Source of the DNA: a virus
Reading direction: 5' to 3' (one strand)
IMG/VR virus record: IMGVR_UViG_3300020179_000005
Span: 62,001 to 126,000 of that record
Length of the DNA stretch: 64,000 nt
Positions 39,250 to 49,606 of this stretch are shown here, piece by piece; position 1 is the stretch's first letter, and the number at the start of each line of letters is the position of its first letter. The notes beneath the pieces were generated by a model. It was given only the letters and a program-made list of their open reading frames with translations, made no database searches and was not told where the DNA came from. The position numbers were made by a program, and so were the translations under genes.

Positions 39250-42091
39250 TTACACTGCTATGAGCGTTCTTGCAACTTTTACGGTTGCATTTGTTGTTTC
39301 TGCGTCAGTCACTGTTGCTCTTAGCAAGGCGTTTCCTCCGGAAATAGTTGTTGAAACTGTCAATGGAATTCTGGATGCTCCAAGCTCAATAACTGCGTAC
39401 TCTGACATATATGATGCGCTTCCATCGTGAACCAAAAGAACCTCTGAGCTTGTGTGCTTAGAGCCTTGCGTCACTTGAATCAGATACTTTGCAGTTCTGT
39501 AAGTCGCTTTATCAAAGCTGTCAATTGTTACCACGCTGTTAACGTTTAGCGTTGTGGTAGAAGTATTAAGTTCACCAGTACCAGAATCAAGCGTAATTGC
39601 ACCAGCTGCCAAAGTGTTTGTTACGGTTGTGTTACCGAAAGTTACGCTATCTGCAGTGCCTACCGCTTGACCAATTGACAATGTTATGGTATTACCCGCA
39701 TCATCATAGACCTTGGCGACACCAGTTCCAGCTGTTATGGCACCTGCAACTGTGTCTTGTGCGGCTTCATTGAAATCAGAAACCTGTGAAGCTGTTATTG
39801 AAATCGCGGCATTGGCTGCTGTCGTTAAACGACCCTGGGCGTCTACCGTGAATGTTGCTACTGAACCAGCCGCACCATAAGAACCAGCTGTTACTGCCGT
39901 ATTGTCAAGATTGATTGTAACTGTATCTGTCGCAGCAGCAATTGACGTAAGACCAGTACCGCCAGCAATGGTCAATGTATCGGTGCCGCTTGAAATCGTA
40001 ACAGTACCGCTATCACCAGCAGCAGTAAACGACGTTGCAACAGACTGATTTACCCATGCATTACCGTTATACATCAAAAATTGATTGGTGGCGTTGCCTG
40101 TAATAGTTACATCGCCAATATTATCAAGATGCGTAATGGAAACTGCAGACACATCTGCGGTTGTAGCAATGTCCAGGTATGTGCTACCTGTACCAATCTG
40201 CCACTTATCGGTACCTTCATTCCATCTAAGGTGAGCATCATCAGAAGAGCCACGCTCTACCGTAATTCCAGCATCGGTACTTGGTGCGTCCGTGACATTG
40301 CTGTTAAGAACAATAATATTATCTTCAACAGCCAGTGTTTCTGTGTTAAGAGTAGTGGTGTTACCCTGAACCGTTAGGTTGCCAGTAACAACAAGATTGC
40401 CACCAACTGCGGCATTACCAGATGTGGTAACCGATCCAAACGTAACGTCAGATGCAGTTCCCACTGCCTGAGCAATTGAAATAGTTAAGGTGTTGTTTGT
40501 AACTGCAGTAGTTACTCCGGTACCACCGGTGAACGTGAGAGTATCAGAAAGAAGGTTGACTGTATCTGATCCAGACCCACCAGCTATCGAAAGGTTTGTT
40601 GCAACGTTGGCTTCACCAGCAGCGGTGAGGCGACCCTGTGCGTCAACTGTAAATGTTGGAATCTTTGTTGAGGAACCATAGCTGCCTGCGGTGACAGCTG
40701 TGCTGGCAAGGTTTAGGGTTACGGTGCCCGAAGTACCGCCGCCGGTCAATCCGGTTCCTGCCGTTACGCCCTCAATGTCTCCAGCGTCATTGGTGAAGCT
40801 AATAACACCAGTTGATGAGTTATAGGCCAAGTCACCAGATACGCTGATTGCGCCTCTTGCACTTGAAGTAAAGTCCGTAACTGCAGCTGATGTAACTGAA
40901 ATGTTAGTGTTTCCAGCAGTTGTCAAGCGACCTTGAGCGTCAACTGTAAATGTTGCTACCTTGTCGGCTGCACCATAGGAACCAGCTGTTACTGCTGTAT
41001 TGTCAAGATCTACGGTTACAACCGCTACACCAGAAGCGTCTGCCACCGTGGAGCTAAGGCCAACTCCACCTGAAATCTTTAGGGTATCAACATTTGTGTT
41101 ACCAGCTGTAACTGATTGACTTGTGCCACTGTCAGCTGTAACTTCAAATGTTTTTTGCGCACTTGTTGAAACTGTATTTGCGTGAGCAATTGCAGCTGCT
41201 TGAGCTGCTGCAGCGGCTCCGTGAGCATCAAACGTGTTGGTCGTTACTGCAATAGTCGGAGTTCCGCCCTCTGATGCAGCTGCATTGGTAAGAGTAATAC
41301 CAGAACCGGCAACGAGCGACTCAACATAATTGCCAACCGTATCGGTTGAAAGATTTACCGGATCGTTGATCCATTGATTGCCATTGTAACGCAAGAAGTC
41401 ACCATTGGCGGCATTTGAAATTGTTACGTCGCCAAGATCATGAATTGAGCCTATTGTAATTGCCGAACCAGCAACTGCGTTATATATATTGACCCTAACA
41501 GCATTTACAGCAACTGCTGCTGAAAAATCGAGTGTTACTGTTCCCGTAGTTGTTGCTTCCCAGCGAACATCAATTACTTCATAGGGGCTTGCTGCGTTAC
41601 GGGCAACAACGACAACATCTCTAGAGCCAAGATTATGAGTAATTACATAGGTGCTGTTTGTTCCATCGCCTATTGTTTCAGAATGCGTAGTTCCAGCTAA
41701 ACCTGTGTCTGTACCAGCAGCAAATTTAGTTCCGTCAAACTTAAGTACTTGATTGGTTGTTGCGCCGGTTGTATCAATTTCTATGCCATCAACAAAAAGC
41801 GTAGAAACATTTGCTTGCGTTGTTTGAATCGTGGATGGAAGAGAAAGGGTATAAACACCGCTAGTTGCATTAGCAGAAACCGAAACTTGATTTGCTGTAC
41901 CAACAACATTTGAGATTAAATTAAGTCCGAATTATGGCGTTTGCTGTACTGTTCTTATAGAACAATTTACCGTCAGCTACGTTGATTGCTAATTCGCCAA
42001 GAGAAAGATTATCTGGCGTCTGACCCGCTGTATCTGATCTTTTAAGTAATAGCGTGTTGTTTACGGCAAAAATGGAACCACTAAAAGGCAC
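39250..42091 (-). CDS. Long modular tail fibre, 946 residues, recoded at codon 55
   Basis: GTG 42091 follows AAGGAGATCTCA and gives [20 protein letters not shown], then [20 protein letters not shown], a standard fibre N-terminus shared in style with the genes at 42173 and 44381. Codon 55 is CGG and the zero frame stops one codon later. Skipping the C gives [20 protein letters not shown] and an open frame of about 890 codons. The body has repeats of [22 protein letters not shown] and [13 protein letters not shown] type, plus the fibre module ([20 protein letters not shown]). The apparent start at 41394 has no ribosome binding site and lies mid-repeat. Confidence 0.87.
41926..41929 (-). other. 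CGGA recoding site (Gly 55 of the 946-residue fibre)
   Basis: In-frame att CGG act taa. Skipping the C gives att GGA ctt aat tta atc, reading [18 protein letters not shown]; the paralogue at 44381 has VVSVAGTANQVAVS at the matching place. Confidence 0.9.
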
Positions 42092-42127
42092 TGAGATCTC
42101 CTTATAAAGTATAATTTAAATTCATAG

Positions 42128-42134
42128 TTATAGT
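42128..42134 (-). promoter_or_regulatory. ACTATAA promoter-like element
   Basis: CATTACTATAACTATG on the coding strand, 37 bases before GTG 42091; a second TATAAT lies just upstream of it. Confidence 0.4.
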
Positions 42135-42172
42135 AATGACCTATTATAACATTATTATATTGTTTTGAAAAA

Positions 42173-44356
42173 TTAACCAATTACCACGACGGTATATGCG
42201 TTGACAGGGATATTTCCAGAAAAATTAATTTCTATTGAATCCAAAGAATTTCTTACAACTCTAGCCTCAACAGTTTCAAAAGTTGCATTATCATAAACTT
42301 CAGCCATGACGTGTCTTGTATTTAAATTATGTGTTACTGTTGCAGTATTTGACGAACCATCTCCAATTACCTGAGTTACTTTACTTACGATTAAATCAGG
42401 GTGTGAAGAAGCCGTTCCAACCTCAACCCACTGAGAACTTGGTGGAGAACTACTATCAATATAATAAATAAAGGTTCTCGCCGTACTAGACTGAAACCAC
42501 AATTGTCCAGAAATTGGAGATCCCGGAGCAGAATCTGAAACTATTGGCATTCCGGTTGCCGGAACAGAAGGCGTCCAAGTTGTTCCATTCCAATACAAGA
42601 AATCTCCAGTTGAAGGAGCGGTATTACTTACGTCTGTTAGATCTGCCAACGCAGCCACGGTTGAAGCCAAACCTGGAATAAATTTATTTGCAGCTGTATC
42701 AAACCTTAATACTTGATCATTGCTGTTTGCGCCGCTTGTATCGATCTCAACGCCATCAACACTTAAAGATGTTGTAGACACAGAAGTAAAGCTTGGAGTA
42801 GCTGAAGTACTAATTAAATAATCTTTAGTTGATCCAGTTCCGACATATTGATCATTTACAACAATATTGTTTCCAGCAGTTACGTTTTCTACATATTCAA
42901 ATGTAAGAGATAGGTGATTTGCATCGATAGAATTTAGAGCTACTGATATAGTCGGTACGGAACCCTCGCCACCAGTATTGGAAATCTCTATCGCGTCACC
43001 AGCAATTATATTAGCTACATAATCACCTATTGTATCTGTACTTAAATTAATTGCGTCATTTATCCAGGCATTAGATGCACTGCTATATCTTAAAAAATCT
43101 CCATTTGCGGTGTTAGATAAAGTTACATCTGATAAATCATCAAGAACGCGATTGTTGACGTATGTAACTGCGTTTGAATACGCAGTGCTACCGACTGTAT
43201 TGGCGTAATTGATTGCGGCTGCCAGTGAATTCATTGCTGCACCATAGGCGTCAAACGTATTCTCAGTTACGGCAATTGTGGGAGTTCCACCCTCTATTGC
43301 TGCTGCATTAGTGAGAGTAATGCCAGTACCTGCAACCAAAGACTGGACGTAATTACCAACAGTATCAGTGGCCAAATTTACCGGATCGTTAATCCATACG
43401 TCTCCGTTATACCTTAAAAAATCACCATTAGCTAATGTATTGGATATGGCGACGTCTGAGATGTCATTAAGAACACGATTATTAACATACGTAACTGCAT
43501 TTGAATATGCGGTACCGGAAACTGTATCCGCATGAGCGACTGCCGCGGATTGAGCTGCTGCCGCTGCTCCATAGGAATCAAACGTGTTGGCAGTTACAGC
43601 AATCGTAGGAGTCCCACCTTCTGCTGCTGTTGCGTTGGTGAGAGTAATGCCAGTACCTGCAACTAAAGATTCAACATAATTACCAACAGTATCTGCACCT
43701 ATGGTTATTGGGTTGTTAATCCATGCGTTTCCGTTATACTTTAAAAAATTATTGCTAGTTGGATTAGATATTGTTACGTCAGTAGCATCGTTTAACTCAA
43801 AAGTCAAAGTAGATGCCGTGTGATCATGAGAATCATTTACTACAGTAGTCTCTAATGTTACATTTGTCGTACCATCTATTGATATGGATCCTGTTGCATC
43901 TCCACTTAAGGTTATTGTTCTTGCGGTAGACCAAGAATTTGCGTTAGAAACATTTTCGTTGATATTTACGTAATTTGTTCCATCATTCGTGAGTTGCCAT
44001 TTGTCCAAATTCTCGTTCCAACGAATTACGACATTATTAGATGTCCCACGTTGTACTTCAATACCAGCATTGAGTGATGGTGCTCCAGTAACTCCCGAGT
44101 TAAGTATAAGTATATTATCTTCAACGGTTAATACTTCTGTATTTAAAGTTGTAGTATTTCCGGAAACAACCAAATTACCAGAAATAGAAATATCTGAATT
44201 TATCTGTACGGCGTCGTCGGTTAGAATTAAAGAGTTTGTAGACTGAGACCAATTAAGAGATGTATTGACTAATGTATTCGAAGTATTTTTATAATACAAA
44301 ATACCATTAGATGGGTCTAAGGCTATTTGTCCCTTAGTAATATTTGGCGTAGGCAT
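42173..44356 (-). CDS. Long modular tail fibre, 727 residues
   Basis: Starts MPTPNITKGQIALDPSNGI, then LYYKNTSNTLVNTSLNWSQS. The fibre module ([38 protein letters not shown]) comes near residue 60. Four repeats of a [16 protein letters not shown] and [17 protein letters not shown] type follow, with LNDISDVAISNT links. The end has SAPGSPISGQLWFQSS and a C-terminal VIGDGSSNTATVTHNLNTRH domain that also occurs in the 946-residue fibre. The frame is continuous with no in-frame CGG noted. AAAGGTAG precedes the ATG. Confidence 0.8.
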   Translation of the reverse strand: MPTPNITKGQIALDPSNGILYYKNTSNTLVNTSLNWSQSTNSLILTDDAVQINSDISISGNLVVSGNTTTLNTEVLTVEDNILILNSGVTGAPSLNAGIEVQRGTSNNVVIRWNENLDKWQLTNDGTNYVNINENVSNANSWSTARTITLSGDATGSISIDGTTNVTLETTVVNDSHDHTASTLTFELNDATDVTISNPTSNNFLKYNGNAWINNPITIGADTVGNYVESLVAGTGITLTNATAAEGGTPTIAVTANTFDSYGAAAAAQSAAVAHADTVSGTAYSNAVTYVNNRVLNDISDVAISNTLANGDFLRYNGDVWINDPVNLATDTVGNYVQSLVAGTGITLTNAAAIEGGTPTIAVTENTFDAYGAAMNSLAAAINYANTVGSTAYSNAVTYVNNRVLDDLSDVTLSNTANGDFLRYSSASNAWINDAINLSTDTIGDYVANIIAGDAIEISNTGGEGSVPTISVALNSIDANHLSLTFEYVENVTAGNNIVVNDQYVGTGSTKDYLISTSATPSFTSVSTTSLSVDGVEIDTSGANSNDQVLRFDTAANKFIPGLASTVAALADLTDVSNTAPSTGDFLYWNGTTWTPSVPATGMPIVSDSAPGSPISGQLWFQSSTARTFIYYIDSSSPPSSQWVEVGTASSHPDLIVSKVTQVIGDGSSNTATVTHNLNTRHVMAEVYDNATFETVEARVVRNSLDSIEINFSGNIPVNAYTVVVIG

Positions 44357-44380
44357 TTTATCTACCTTTTGTTGAGATTA

Positions 44381-46078
44381 TTAGAATGTTCCGCCGTCAA
44401 TGGTTACTCCATCGAATGTGGTTAAATTTGTTATGGAGCCACCCGTGATAGAAACGTTGTTTGAATTTTGAACGGCGATAGTGCCAAGTCCAAGAGTTGT
44501 TCTTGCAACTGCAGCGCTTGCGCTTGCAATCAAATTTCTTCCGTAAGAAGTTAAATCAGTGAGACTAGCAGTTCCGGATCCGGTGAAATATGCAAGCTTA
44601 TCTGCAGCTGATGTCAAACCAGCCAAAGCCGCTAGTTCTGCATCATAACCCTGAACGTCGGTGCCTATTGTCAAACCAAGATTTGTTCTTGCGGCGGCGG
44701 CGGTTGTTGCCCCGGTGCCACCATGGCTTATGGATATCGTTGAACCATTCCATGTACCGGTTGTGATCGTACCAACAGATGCGAGGCTTGAGTTAACTAC
44801 AGTTGCACCGAGGGTTGTGCTAGACAAAACTGAACTAGAGTCTATTGCATAAGTTTTACCCGCTGCCAAATCAAAATTTTCTGAAGACGTCCAGGAGTCT
44901 GTTGCATCTATCCAATTCAAAGTTTTGTCGGTGGCACCTTTTATTGTTATGCCTGCTCCATCTGCTGCCGCATCGGTTGTTGATCCATTTGCAATTACTA
45001 TGTTTTTATCCTCAACCGCCAAAGTGGAAGTGTTTAATGTAGTCGTATTACCCTGAACCAACAAATCTCCGGTTACCGTCAGATTATTTGGAATTGTTAC
45101 ATCATTTGGTAAAGAAAACGTTACGTTCCCGTTTGCGCCAGAAACAGCAACTTGATTGGCGGTACCAGCGACTGAAACAACTCCGGCATTGGTAACGGTA
45201 AATATTCCACCTTCAACGTTAGTATTCGAAACCGATATTCCAGTTCCAGCAGCAACCGAAGCAACATAATTGCCAGTTGTATCATCACCAAGAGCAACTG
45301 AGTTAGCTGCTACCGTTGCTGTCAGAGTGGCACTTGCAAGATCTGTAACCGTAACACTACCAGTTAAATCACCACCAAGTGTGATCGTAAAATCTGCTAC
45401 GTTAAGATTTATTTTTGCATTTGCGTCATCATAGGTTGCAGCAATTCCGGAATGAGTTCCATTAGTAAATAGCTCTCCAGCGGCGTCTTGAGCGGCTTCC
45501 GTAAAGTTAGTCACTGCTGCTGAAGTAATTGAAATTGCAGAATTACCCGCTGCAAGTAGGCGACCCTGGGCATCCACGGTAAATGTAGAAACTGTATTCG
45601 TTGCACCATAAGATCCGGGCAATACGCTAGTGTTGTCAAGATTCAAAGTAATCGTATCTGTTGCGCTAGCTACAGAGCTAAGACCAGTGCCACCAGAAAT
45701 TGTAAGAGTATCTATTCCAGATGTTATTGTTTGCGAGCTTCCAGAATCACCAGCAACTGTAAAAGACGTAGCCACAGCGGTGACTAATCCGTCAACGTAA
45801 GCTTTAGTTACAGCATGTGTGGCGCCAGAGGGGGTGGGAACTATTACCGTTCCAGAAAAGGTTTTATTTCCTGAAATTGTTTGATTACTAGTTAAAGTAG
45901 TGAAAGCACCAGGACCAGCAATAGCTAAAGCCGTGCCAGTTCCACCTGCTCCGTTTGTACCTTCGCCATAATATAGGGTATCGTCAACTTCATTAAATGC
46001 CAACTCTGCATTGTGTATTTCTGACGGTGCTCCGGCTGCCCCAGATGTTCTACGTCTAATTCTTAATATATTGGCCAT
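44381..46078 (-). CDS. Modular tail fibre, 565 residues
   Basis: Starts MANILRIRRRTSGAAGAPSE, then IHNAELAFNEVDDTLYYGEG, an N-terminus often seen in aquatic phage fibres. Middle sections share [33 protein letters not shown] and the module [20 protein letters not shown] with the other fibres. The end, SISHGGTGATTAAAARTNLG then LAYFTGSGTASLTDLTS, is a frequent fibre C-terminal repeat. It opens a run of six fibre genes in the same direction. The frame is intact. Confidence 0.8.
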   Translation of the reverse strand: MANILRIRRRTSGAAGAPSEIHNAELAFNEVDDTLYYGEGTNGAGGTGTALAIAGPGAFTTLTSNQTISGNKTFSGTVIVPTPSGATHAVTKAYVDGLVTAVATSFTVAGDSGSSQTITSGIDTLTISGGTGLSSVASATDTITLNLDNTSVLPGSYGATNTVSTFTVDAQGRLLAAGNSAISITSAAVTNFTEAAQDAAGELFTNGTHSGIAATYDDANAKINLNVADFTITLGGDLTGSVTVTDLASATLTATVAANSVALGDDTTGNYVASVAAGTGISVSNTNVEGGIFTVTNAGVVSVAGTANQVAVSGANGNVTFSLPNDVTIPNNLTVTGDLLVQGNTTTLNTSTLAVEDKNIVIANGSTTDAAADGAGITIKGATDKTLNWIDATDSWTSSENFDLAAGKTYAIDSSSVLSSTTLGATVVNSSLASVGTITTGTWNGSTISISHGGTGATTAAAARTNLGLTIGTDVQGYDAELAALAGLTSAADKLAYFTGSGTASLTDLTSYGRNLIASASAAVARTTLGLGTIAVQNSNNVSITGGSITNLTTFDGVTIDGGTF

Positions 46079-46080
46079 AC

Positions 46081-46419
46081 CTAGAAGTTCCCTCCGTCCA
46101 CTAAATTCTCTTCGTCGTAATTAATCCAAGCATTGCCGTTATAACGCAAAACCTGACCCGTTTCTACTGAATTTATAGTAACATCAGTTAAACCATTTAA
46201 TACTGATTGATTTAAAATATTAGTTTCTGTAGCAACTATTCTATCTTTTACCGTCAAATGGGATCCCGCAGGATTTAAACCAAGAACTGTTTGTACAGCC
46301 TCTAAAGCATCGTTGACGTTGGCGTGTTGAAGATGATGTGGAACTGTAACAGAATTTAAAGTATCATTGGCAGTAGGATTAATTAAATTGTCTAAAGCTG
46401 ACGGGTACTGTGAAGGCAT
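46081..46419 (-). CDS. Head- or collar-fibre-like small protein, 112 residues
   Basis: MPSQYPSALDNLINPTAND, then TVPHHLQHANVNDALEAVQT and VLGLNPAGSHLTVKDRIVAT, an unbroken helical section, and then LNGLTDVTINSVETGQVLRY-G-AWI, the short unit shared with fibres at 33788 and 42173. This makes it a short coiled-coil fibre or an adapter that trimerises. Stop lies two bases from the ATG of the next fibre. Confidence 0.6.
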   Translation of the reverse strand: MPSQYPSALDNLINPTANDTLNSVTVPHHLQHANVNDALEAVQTVLGLNPAGSHLTVKDRIVATETNILNQSVLNGLTDVTINSVETGQVLRYNGNAWINYDEENLVDGGNF

Positions 46420-46428
46420 TTTATTTCC

Positions 46429-46839
46429 TTATAGTGAAAGTATTTTATTAGGTTCGTTACTCCAAAATATAGTAATAGAATTAGCTGTGTTTAAACCGCT
46501 AAAAGGCAATCCATCTGATGTGTCAATATAGAATATCAATCTTGCATTTGTATCAGAGGGACTATATTGATATAGAGCTAATGCATGAAAGGGGGATCCG
46601 TCATATTCAGTTATCGTTAAATCCTCTGCATCCAAAACTCCGTTGGTATTAACTATCGAGCTTATTGCCTGAGACCTCAGCTGTATGGCATTTACTGGTA
46701 TATCGCTTACGTATTGGTCTGTATTTTGGTTAGGGATATAATTGTTTTTTAGTAGTAAAACCTTTAATTGATTAGAAGAAACATCTATGTCACCATTTAA
46801 TAATGCTTGTTTTGCTTTTTTATAAACAAAATTTGCCAC
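46429..46839 (-). CDS. Conserved phage structural protein, 136 residues
   Basis: MANFVYKKAKQALLNGDIDV, then NQLKVLLLKNNYIPN, YVSDIPVNAIQLRSQ, GVLDAEDLTITEYDG and ARLIFYIDTSDGLPF, ending TIFWSNEPNKILSL. I recognise this layout as a widespread small virion protein family found after capsid genes in many phages; it has no established function. Start GTG 46839 overlaps the upstream stop (TAGTG). Confidence 0.7.
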   Translation of the reverse strand: MANFVYKKAKQALLNGDIDVSSNQLKVLLLKNNYIPNQNTDQYVSDIPVNAIQLRSQAISSIVNTNGVLDAEDLTITEYDGSPFHALALYQYSPSDTNARLIFYIDTSDGLPFSGLNTANSITIFWSNEPNKILSL

Positions 46840-47615
46840 TATATACCGATGCTTCCTAAAACTTTTATCCTATATTTATATCCTTTTTCAAAATATTGTT
46901 TTCCATCCGTAAAGTAAGATGGTGTAGCGTCATTCAATGAGGGGAAGTCTACGTAAACTTCCGGTTTCCACGAATGCATTTTTATATCTGCCGTTACAGC
47001 TTCCCAACGACAAGGCGTCCTTTGTATCTTTTTTCTTTGACATTGGAAGTATTTATTCGTAAGAAAGTTTGAAGCCGGCCTTTCATTAAAAACAACAGTT
47101 ACCCTTCCGTTATTAAAATTATTTTCTAAATAGAATTCTCCATCGCCAGGGAATGTTTGATCTATAAAGAAGTTAGGATTTTTTGCAACTATGGAATAAC
47201 TAAAATCTATATCTGCTTTTATTGATCTATCTTCTATCAAAACGGGCGATAGAACAGGTTCGCTTATCTGGGTTGAATTAGGAGTGGCTGTGCAATTTAG
47301 CCACGTAAATTCTATAATTTCTGTAGGAACTATTGTTCCAGAAGAATCAATAATATTTTCTACTTTAATTGAATATTTTGAATTCTCTTGAAGAGAGTTT
47401 GTTTTCCAGTAAAGGGTTATAATTCTTGAAATTTGATTATAGTCTTTTACCGTATTTATCAATTCAAACGGGGCGGATATTTGAGAAGGAGTAGCTGCTG
47501 CCGTAAAAAGAGTAAAATTTTCATTTTTTAATGAAGATATTTTTACTGTTCTAAAAAACTTTATGGAAACAGAGTAGCATCCAACTGCTGCTCTTTCTAT
47601 AAGAAATAAGCTCAC
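46839..47615 (-). CDS. Ig-like or FN3-like structural protein, 258 residues
   Basis: GTG 47615 follows TGGAG. The first half is beta-rich with paired strands (YSVSIKFFRTVKISSLKNEN, ISRIITLYWKTNSLQENSKY then SIKVENIIDSSG) like an FN3 or Big-type domain. The second half has GEFYLENNFNNGRVTVVFNE-like strands and ends KYRIKVLGSIGI. It lies directly downstream of the capsid terminator, so it begins a new unit. Possibly a capsid surface or neck protein; inferred. Confidence 0.5.
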   Translation of the reverse strand: MSLFLIERAAVGCYSVSIKFFRTVKISSLKNENFTLFTAAATPSQISAPFELINTVKDYNQISRIITLYWKTNSLQENSKYSIKVENIIDSSGTIVPTEIIEFTWLNCTATPNSTQISEPVLSPVLIEDRSIKADIDFSYSIVAKNPNFFIDQTFPGDGEFYLENNFNNGRVTVVFNERPASNFLTNKYFQCQRKKIQRTPCRWEAVTADIKMHSWKPEVYVDFPSLNDATPSYFTDGKQYFEKGYKYRIKVLGSIGI

Positions 47616-47664
47616 TTAAATTCTCCAGACTGCTAACTAAACAAGATAGTAATCGCTTATAGCC

Positions 47665-47706
47665 AAATACAAAACGAGGGGCCGAGATTACTCTCGGACC
47701 CCCCGT
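47665..47706 (-). terminator. Rho-independent terminator after the major capsid gene
   Basis: On the minus strand, GGGGTCCGAG pairs with CTCGGCCCC (one bulged base) around a six-base loop, followed by a T-rich TCGTTTTGTATTT. It lies in the 126-base gap between the capsid stop (47742) and GTG 47615. It would set off the abundant capsid message from the fibre genes. Confidence 0.85.
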
Positions 47707-47741
47707 CTAGGGTTGTAACTATAACTACCCTAAGTATCAAA

Positions 47742-48797
47742 TTACATTTCGTTTGTAACTTGAACCTCGTAGTTACGAGCTAGTCTGACATTCTTAGCAA
47801 CAGTGATACCCTCACCGTCACCGAGCATTACGATGTCATAACGTTCCTTCATCTTCATTGCGCGGATGTCACGTGATGGATCATCAAATTGGTCCGTGCT
47901 CATGTCTTCTTTGACAAGGAGTGTTCCGACTTCGTTGCGGTCGATCAGGAATAGATCCGACTTGGCGGCGTTCCCGGCGCTCTTAGCGGTGAAGCTAACG
48001 AACGGCGAGACGATAACGTTAAGGCCCATCGGGGCTGTGGCGTTAAGCGCACCTTCTTTTGAATCCGGACGATAGCCCCAGCTTGTATTCACTGCCGCTG
48101 CGGAACCACCCGTGTGGAAGATTGCGTCCTTCAAGAAAACAGACCACATCAGTGGATGCAGGATGAAATCCGTCGGAACATGATTCTCAGCCATAAGCAC
48201 GGCTGCCATATCCACAACGTCATCCCAGGTTACTGTCTTATTGAAAGCACCATCGATGCCACGACCTGTCGTATCATCGTATGAATTACTGTCGTTATCA
48301 AAGACGATTGTTGCAGCGTCCTTAAAGCGACTTAATGCAATCTGCTCCTTAAGACGTGCCATAGCACGGCCTGCGGCGCGAACATGCATTCCTACGATAT
48401 CCCAAAGTGAGTCAGCAACAACTTCTTCTGTAAAAGCCAGCTTAACGCCCTTCTTGGACACCTTGCCCTCTACTTGCTTAGCAAATGCGAGAGCTTGCTC
48501 TGGGTATTCTTGTCCTTCTGGAATCTCTGCAGCTTGAATTGCATTAACTGCCGGGAACTCCAAAGAACGCCCTTTGCCAAGGCGAACCGTGGAAAGAAGA
48601 GGCGTAACCAACAACTGTGGTTCTGCAGCTTCCTTTAAGGTACGAGAGATAACTTTTGGAAACAACGCTGCAGCATCGGACGATGCAAAAGCTTCTTTAA
48701 TTGTTACCCTGTTTTCTCCGTCGATGTACCCGTCCTCAGATAATGCAGCTTCCCAAGCCGGGAGCCCAGTAAGGAGTTCTTGGATTGTCTTACTCAT
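47742..48797 (-). CDS. Major capsid protein, 351 residues
   Basis: An HK97-fold candidate: N-terminal helix region (IQELLTGLPAWEAALSEDGY), then SLEFPAVNAIQAAEIPEGQE, VEGKVSKKGVKLAFTEEVVA, AMARLKEQIALSRFKDA, a central DFILHPLMWSVFLKDAIF and C-terminal DQFDDPSRDIRAMKMKERYD. The order protease-scaffold, decoration protein, capsid, terminator is a standard head module. AGGAGG precedes ATG 48797. I followed its frame base by base: about 17 CGG trinucleotides occur on its coding strand and none is in codon register. Confidence 0.88.
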   Translation of the reverse strand: MSKTIQELLTGLPAWEAALSEDGYIDGENRVTIKEAFASSDAAALFPKVISRTLKEAAEPQLLVTPLLSTVRLGKGRSLEFPAVNAIQAAEIPEGQEYPEQALAFAKQVEGKVSKKGVKLAFTEEVVADSLWDIVGMHVRAAGRAMARLKEQIALSRFKDAATIVFDNDSNSYDDTTGRGIDGAFNKTVTWDDVVDMAAVLMAENHVPTDFILHPLMWSVFLKDAIFHTGGSAAAVNTSWGYRPDSKEGALNATAPMGLNVIVSPFVSFTAKSAGNAAKSDLFLIDRNEVGTLLVKEDMSTDQFDDPSRDIRAMKMKERYDIVMLGDGEGITVAKNVRLARNYEVQVTNEM

Positions 48798-48825
48798 CTT
48801 AGGATTATCCTCCTGTTATCTTTCT

Positions 48826-49581
48826 TTATAGGGTCAAGTTGACGCGGAATGCGCCAATGACATTGTTTACATCCAGGTTAGCGCGAATACCGAGCTTGCC
48901 CTTGAAGGTACCTGCGCGTGTCAGCTCATATACCGTCTTTAGTGCACCTGGATCTGATGGTAGCTGCATGTAGGAAAGGAGGCCGTCATCAAAGTTCGAT
49001 GCGAACTTCTCGACCTCAATTACTTTACCAACTTGCAACCATGGAAACGAGGCGGCATCTGCATCTGACAGTGCAACCGCGCGTCCCATGAAGTCTGGGC
49101 GGATGAGTGAACCAGCGGTGACATCGGCGTTCAAGCCTGAAACCATTGGATACTCAACATAGCCGTGAGTGATGAACCCTGCGCCTTGTGACGTGCCCTT
49201 ATCAAAGGGACGATAAAGGTCATACTGCGCACAGCCAATCGGCTTTGAGCGGGCACTGCAAACGATTGTATCGCCTGACGCACCTGCCGTTGGAGTTGCA
49301 CCATCAAGTGGGTTCCAACCGCTTATTGTATCACCCCAAGTAACATTAGAGCCCGAACCATTTGCTGGAACAACTCTTGAGTCACCATTGCCATCTGTAA
49401 CCACCGAAAGAATCGTTCCTTTAGTAAGAACAATCTCGAAGCGATCATCTTCTGAATCGAGGTACCATGTCGGCAAGCCGGGATGCGGAAGCAAGTAAGC
49501 TGCTGGGGCGACACCCTCAGAAACTACGAAACGACCGGCACCTGTCTTGGAGTGTACCTTACGAAATTTTGCTAAACTCAT
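48826..49581 (-). CDS. Head decoration or capsid-stabilising protein, 251 residues
   Basis: MSLAKFRKVHSKTGAGRFVV, then a beta-rich, Gly/Asp/Pro-rich body (VLTKGTILSVVTDGNGDSRV, SAGSLIRPDF-like strands, LQVGKVIEVEKFASNFDDGL) and end NVIGAFRVNLTL. This size, beta content and location between protease-scaffold and capsid genes fit a capsid decoration protein. Strong AGGAG site before the ATG at 49581. GC-richer and well codon-adapted, like the capsid gene, implying high expression. No CGG codon. Confidence 0.6.
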   Translation of the reverse strand: MSLAKFRKVHSKTGAGRFVVSEGVAPAAYLLPHPGLPTWYLDSEDDRFEIVLTKGTILSVVTDGNGDSRVVPANGSGSNVTWGDTISGWNPLDGATPTAGASGDTIVCSARSKPIGCAQYDLYRPFDKGTSQGAGFITHGYVEYPMVSGLNADVTAGSLIRPDFMGRAVALSDADAASFPWLQVGKVIEVEKFASNFDDGLLSYMQLPSDPGALKTVYELTRAGTFKGKLGIRANLDVNNVIGAFRVNLTL

Positions 49582-49606
49582 TTTTTTCTCCTCTTGTTAA
49601 ATTCGA

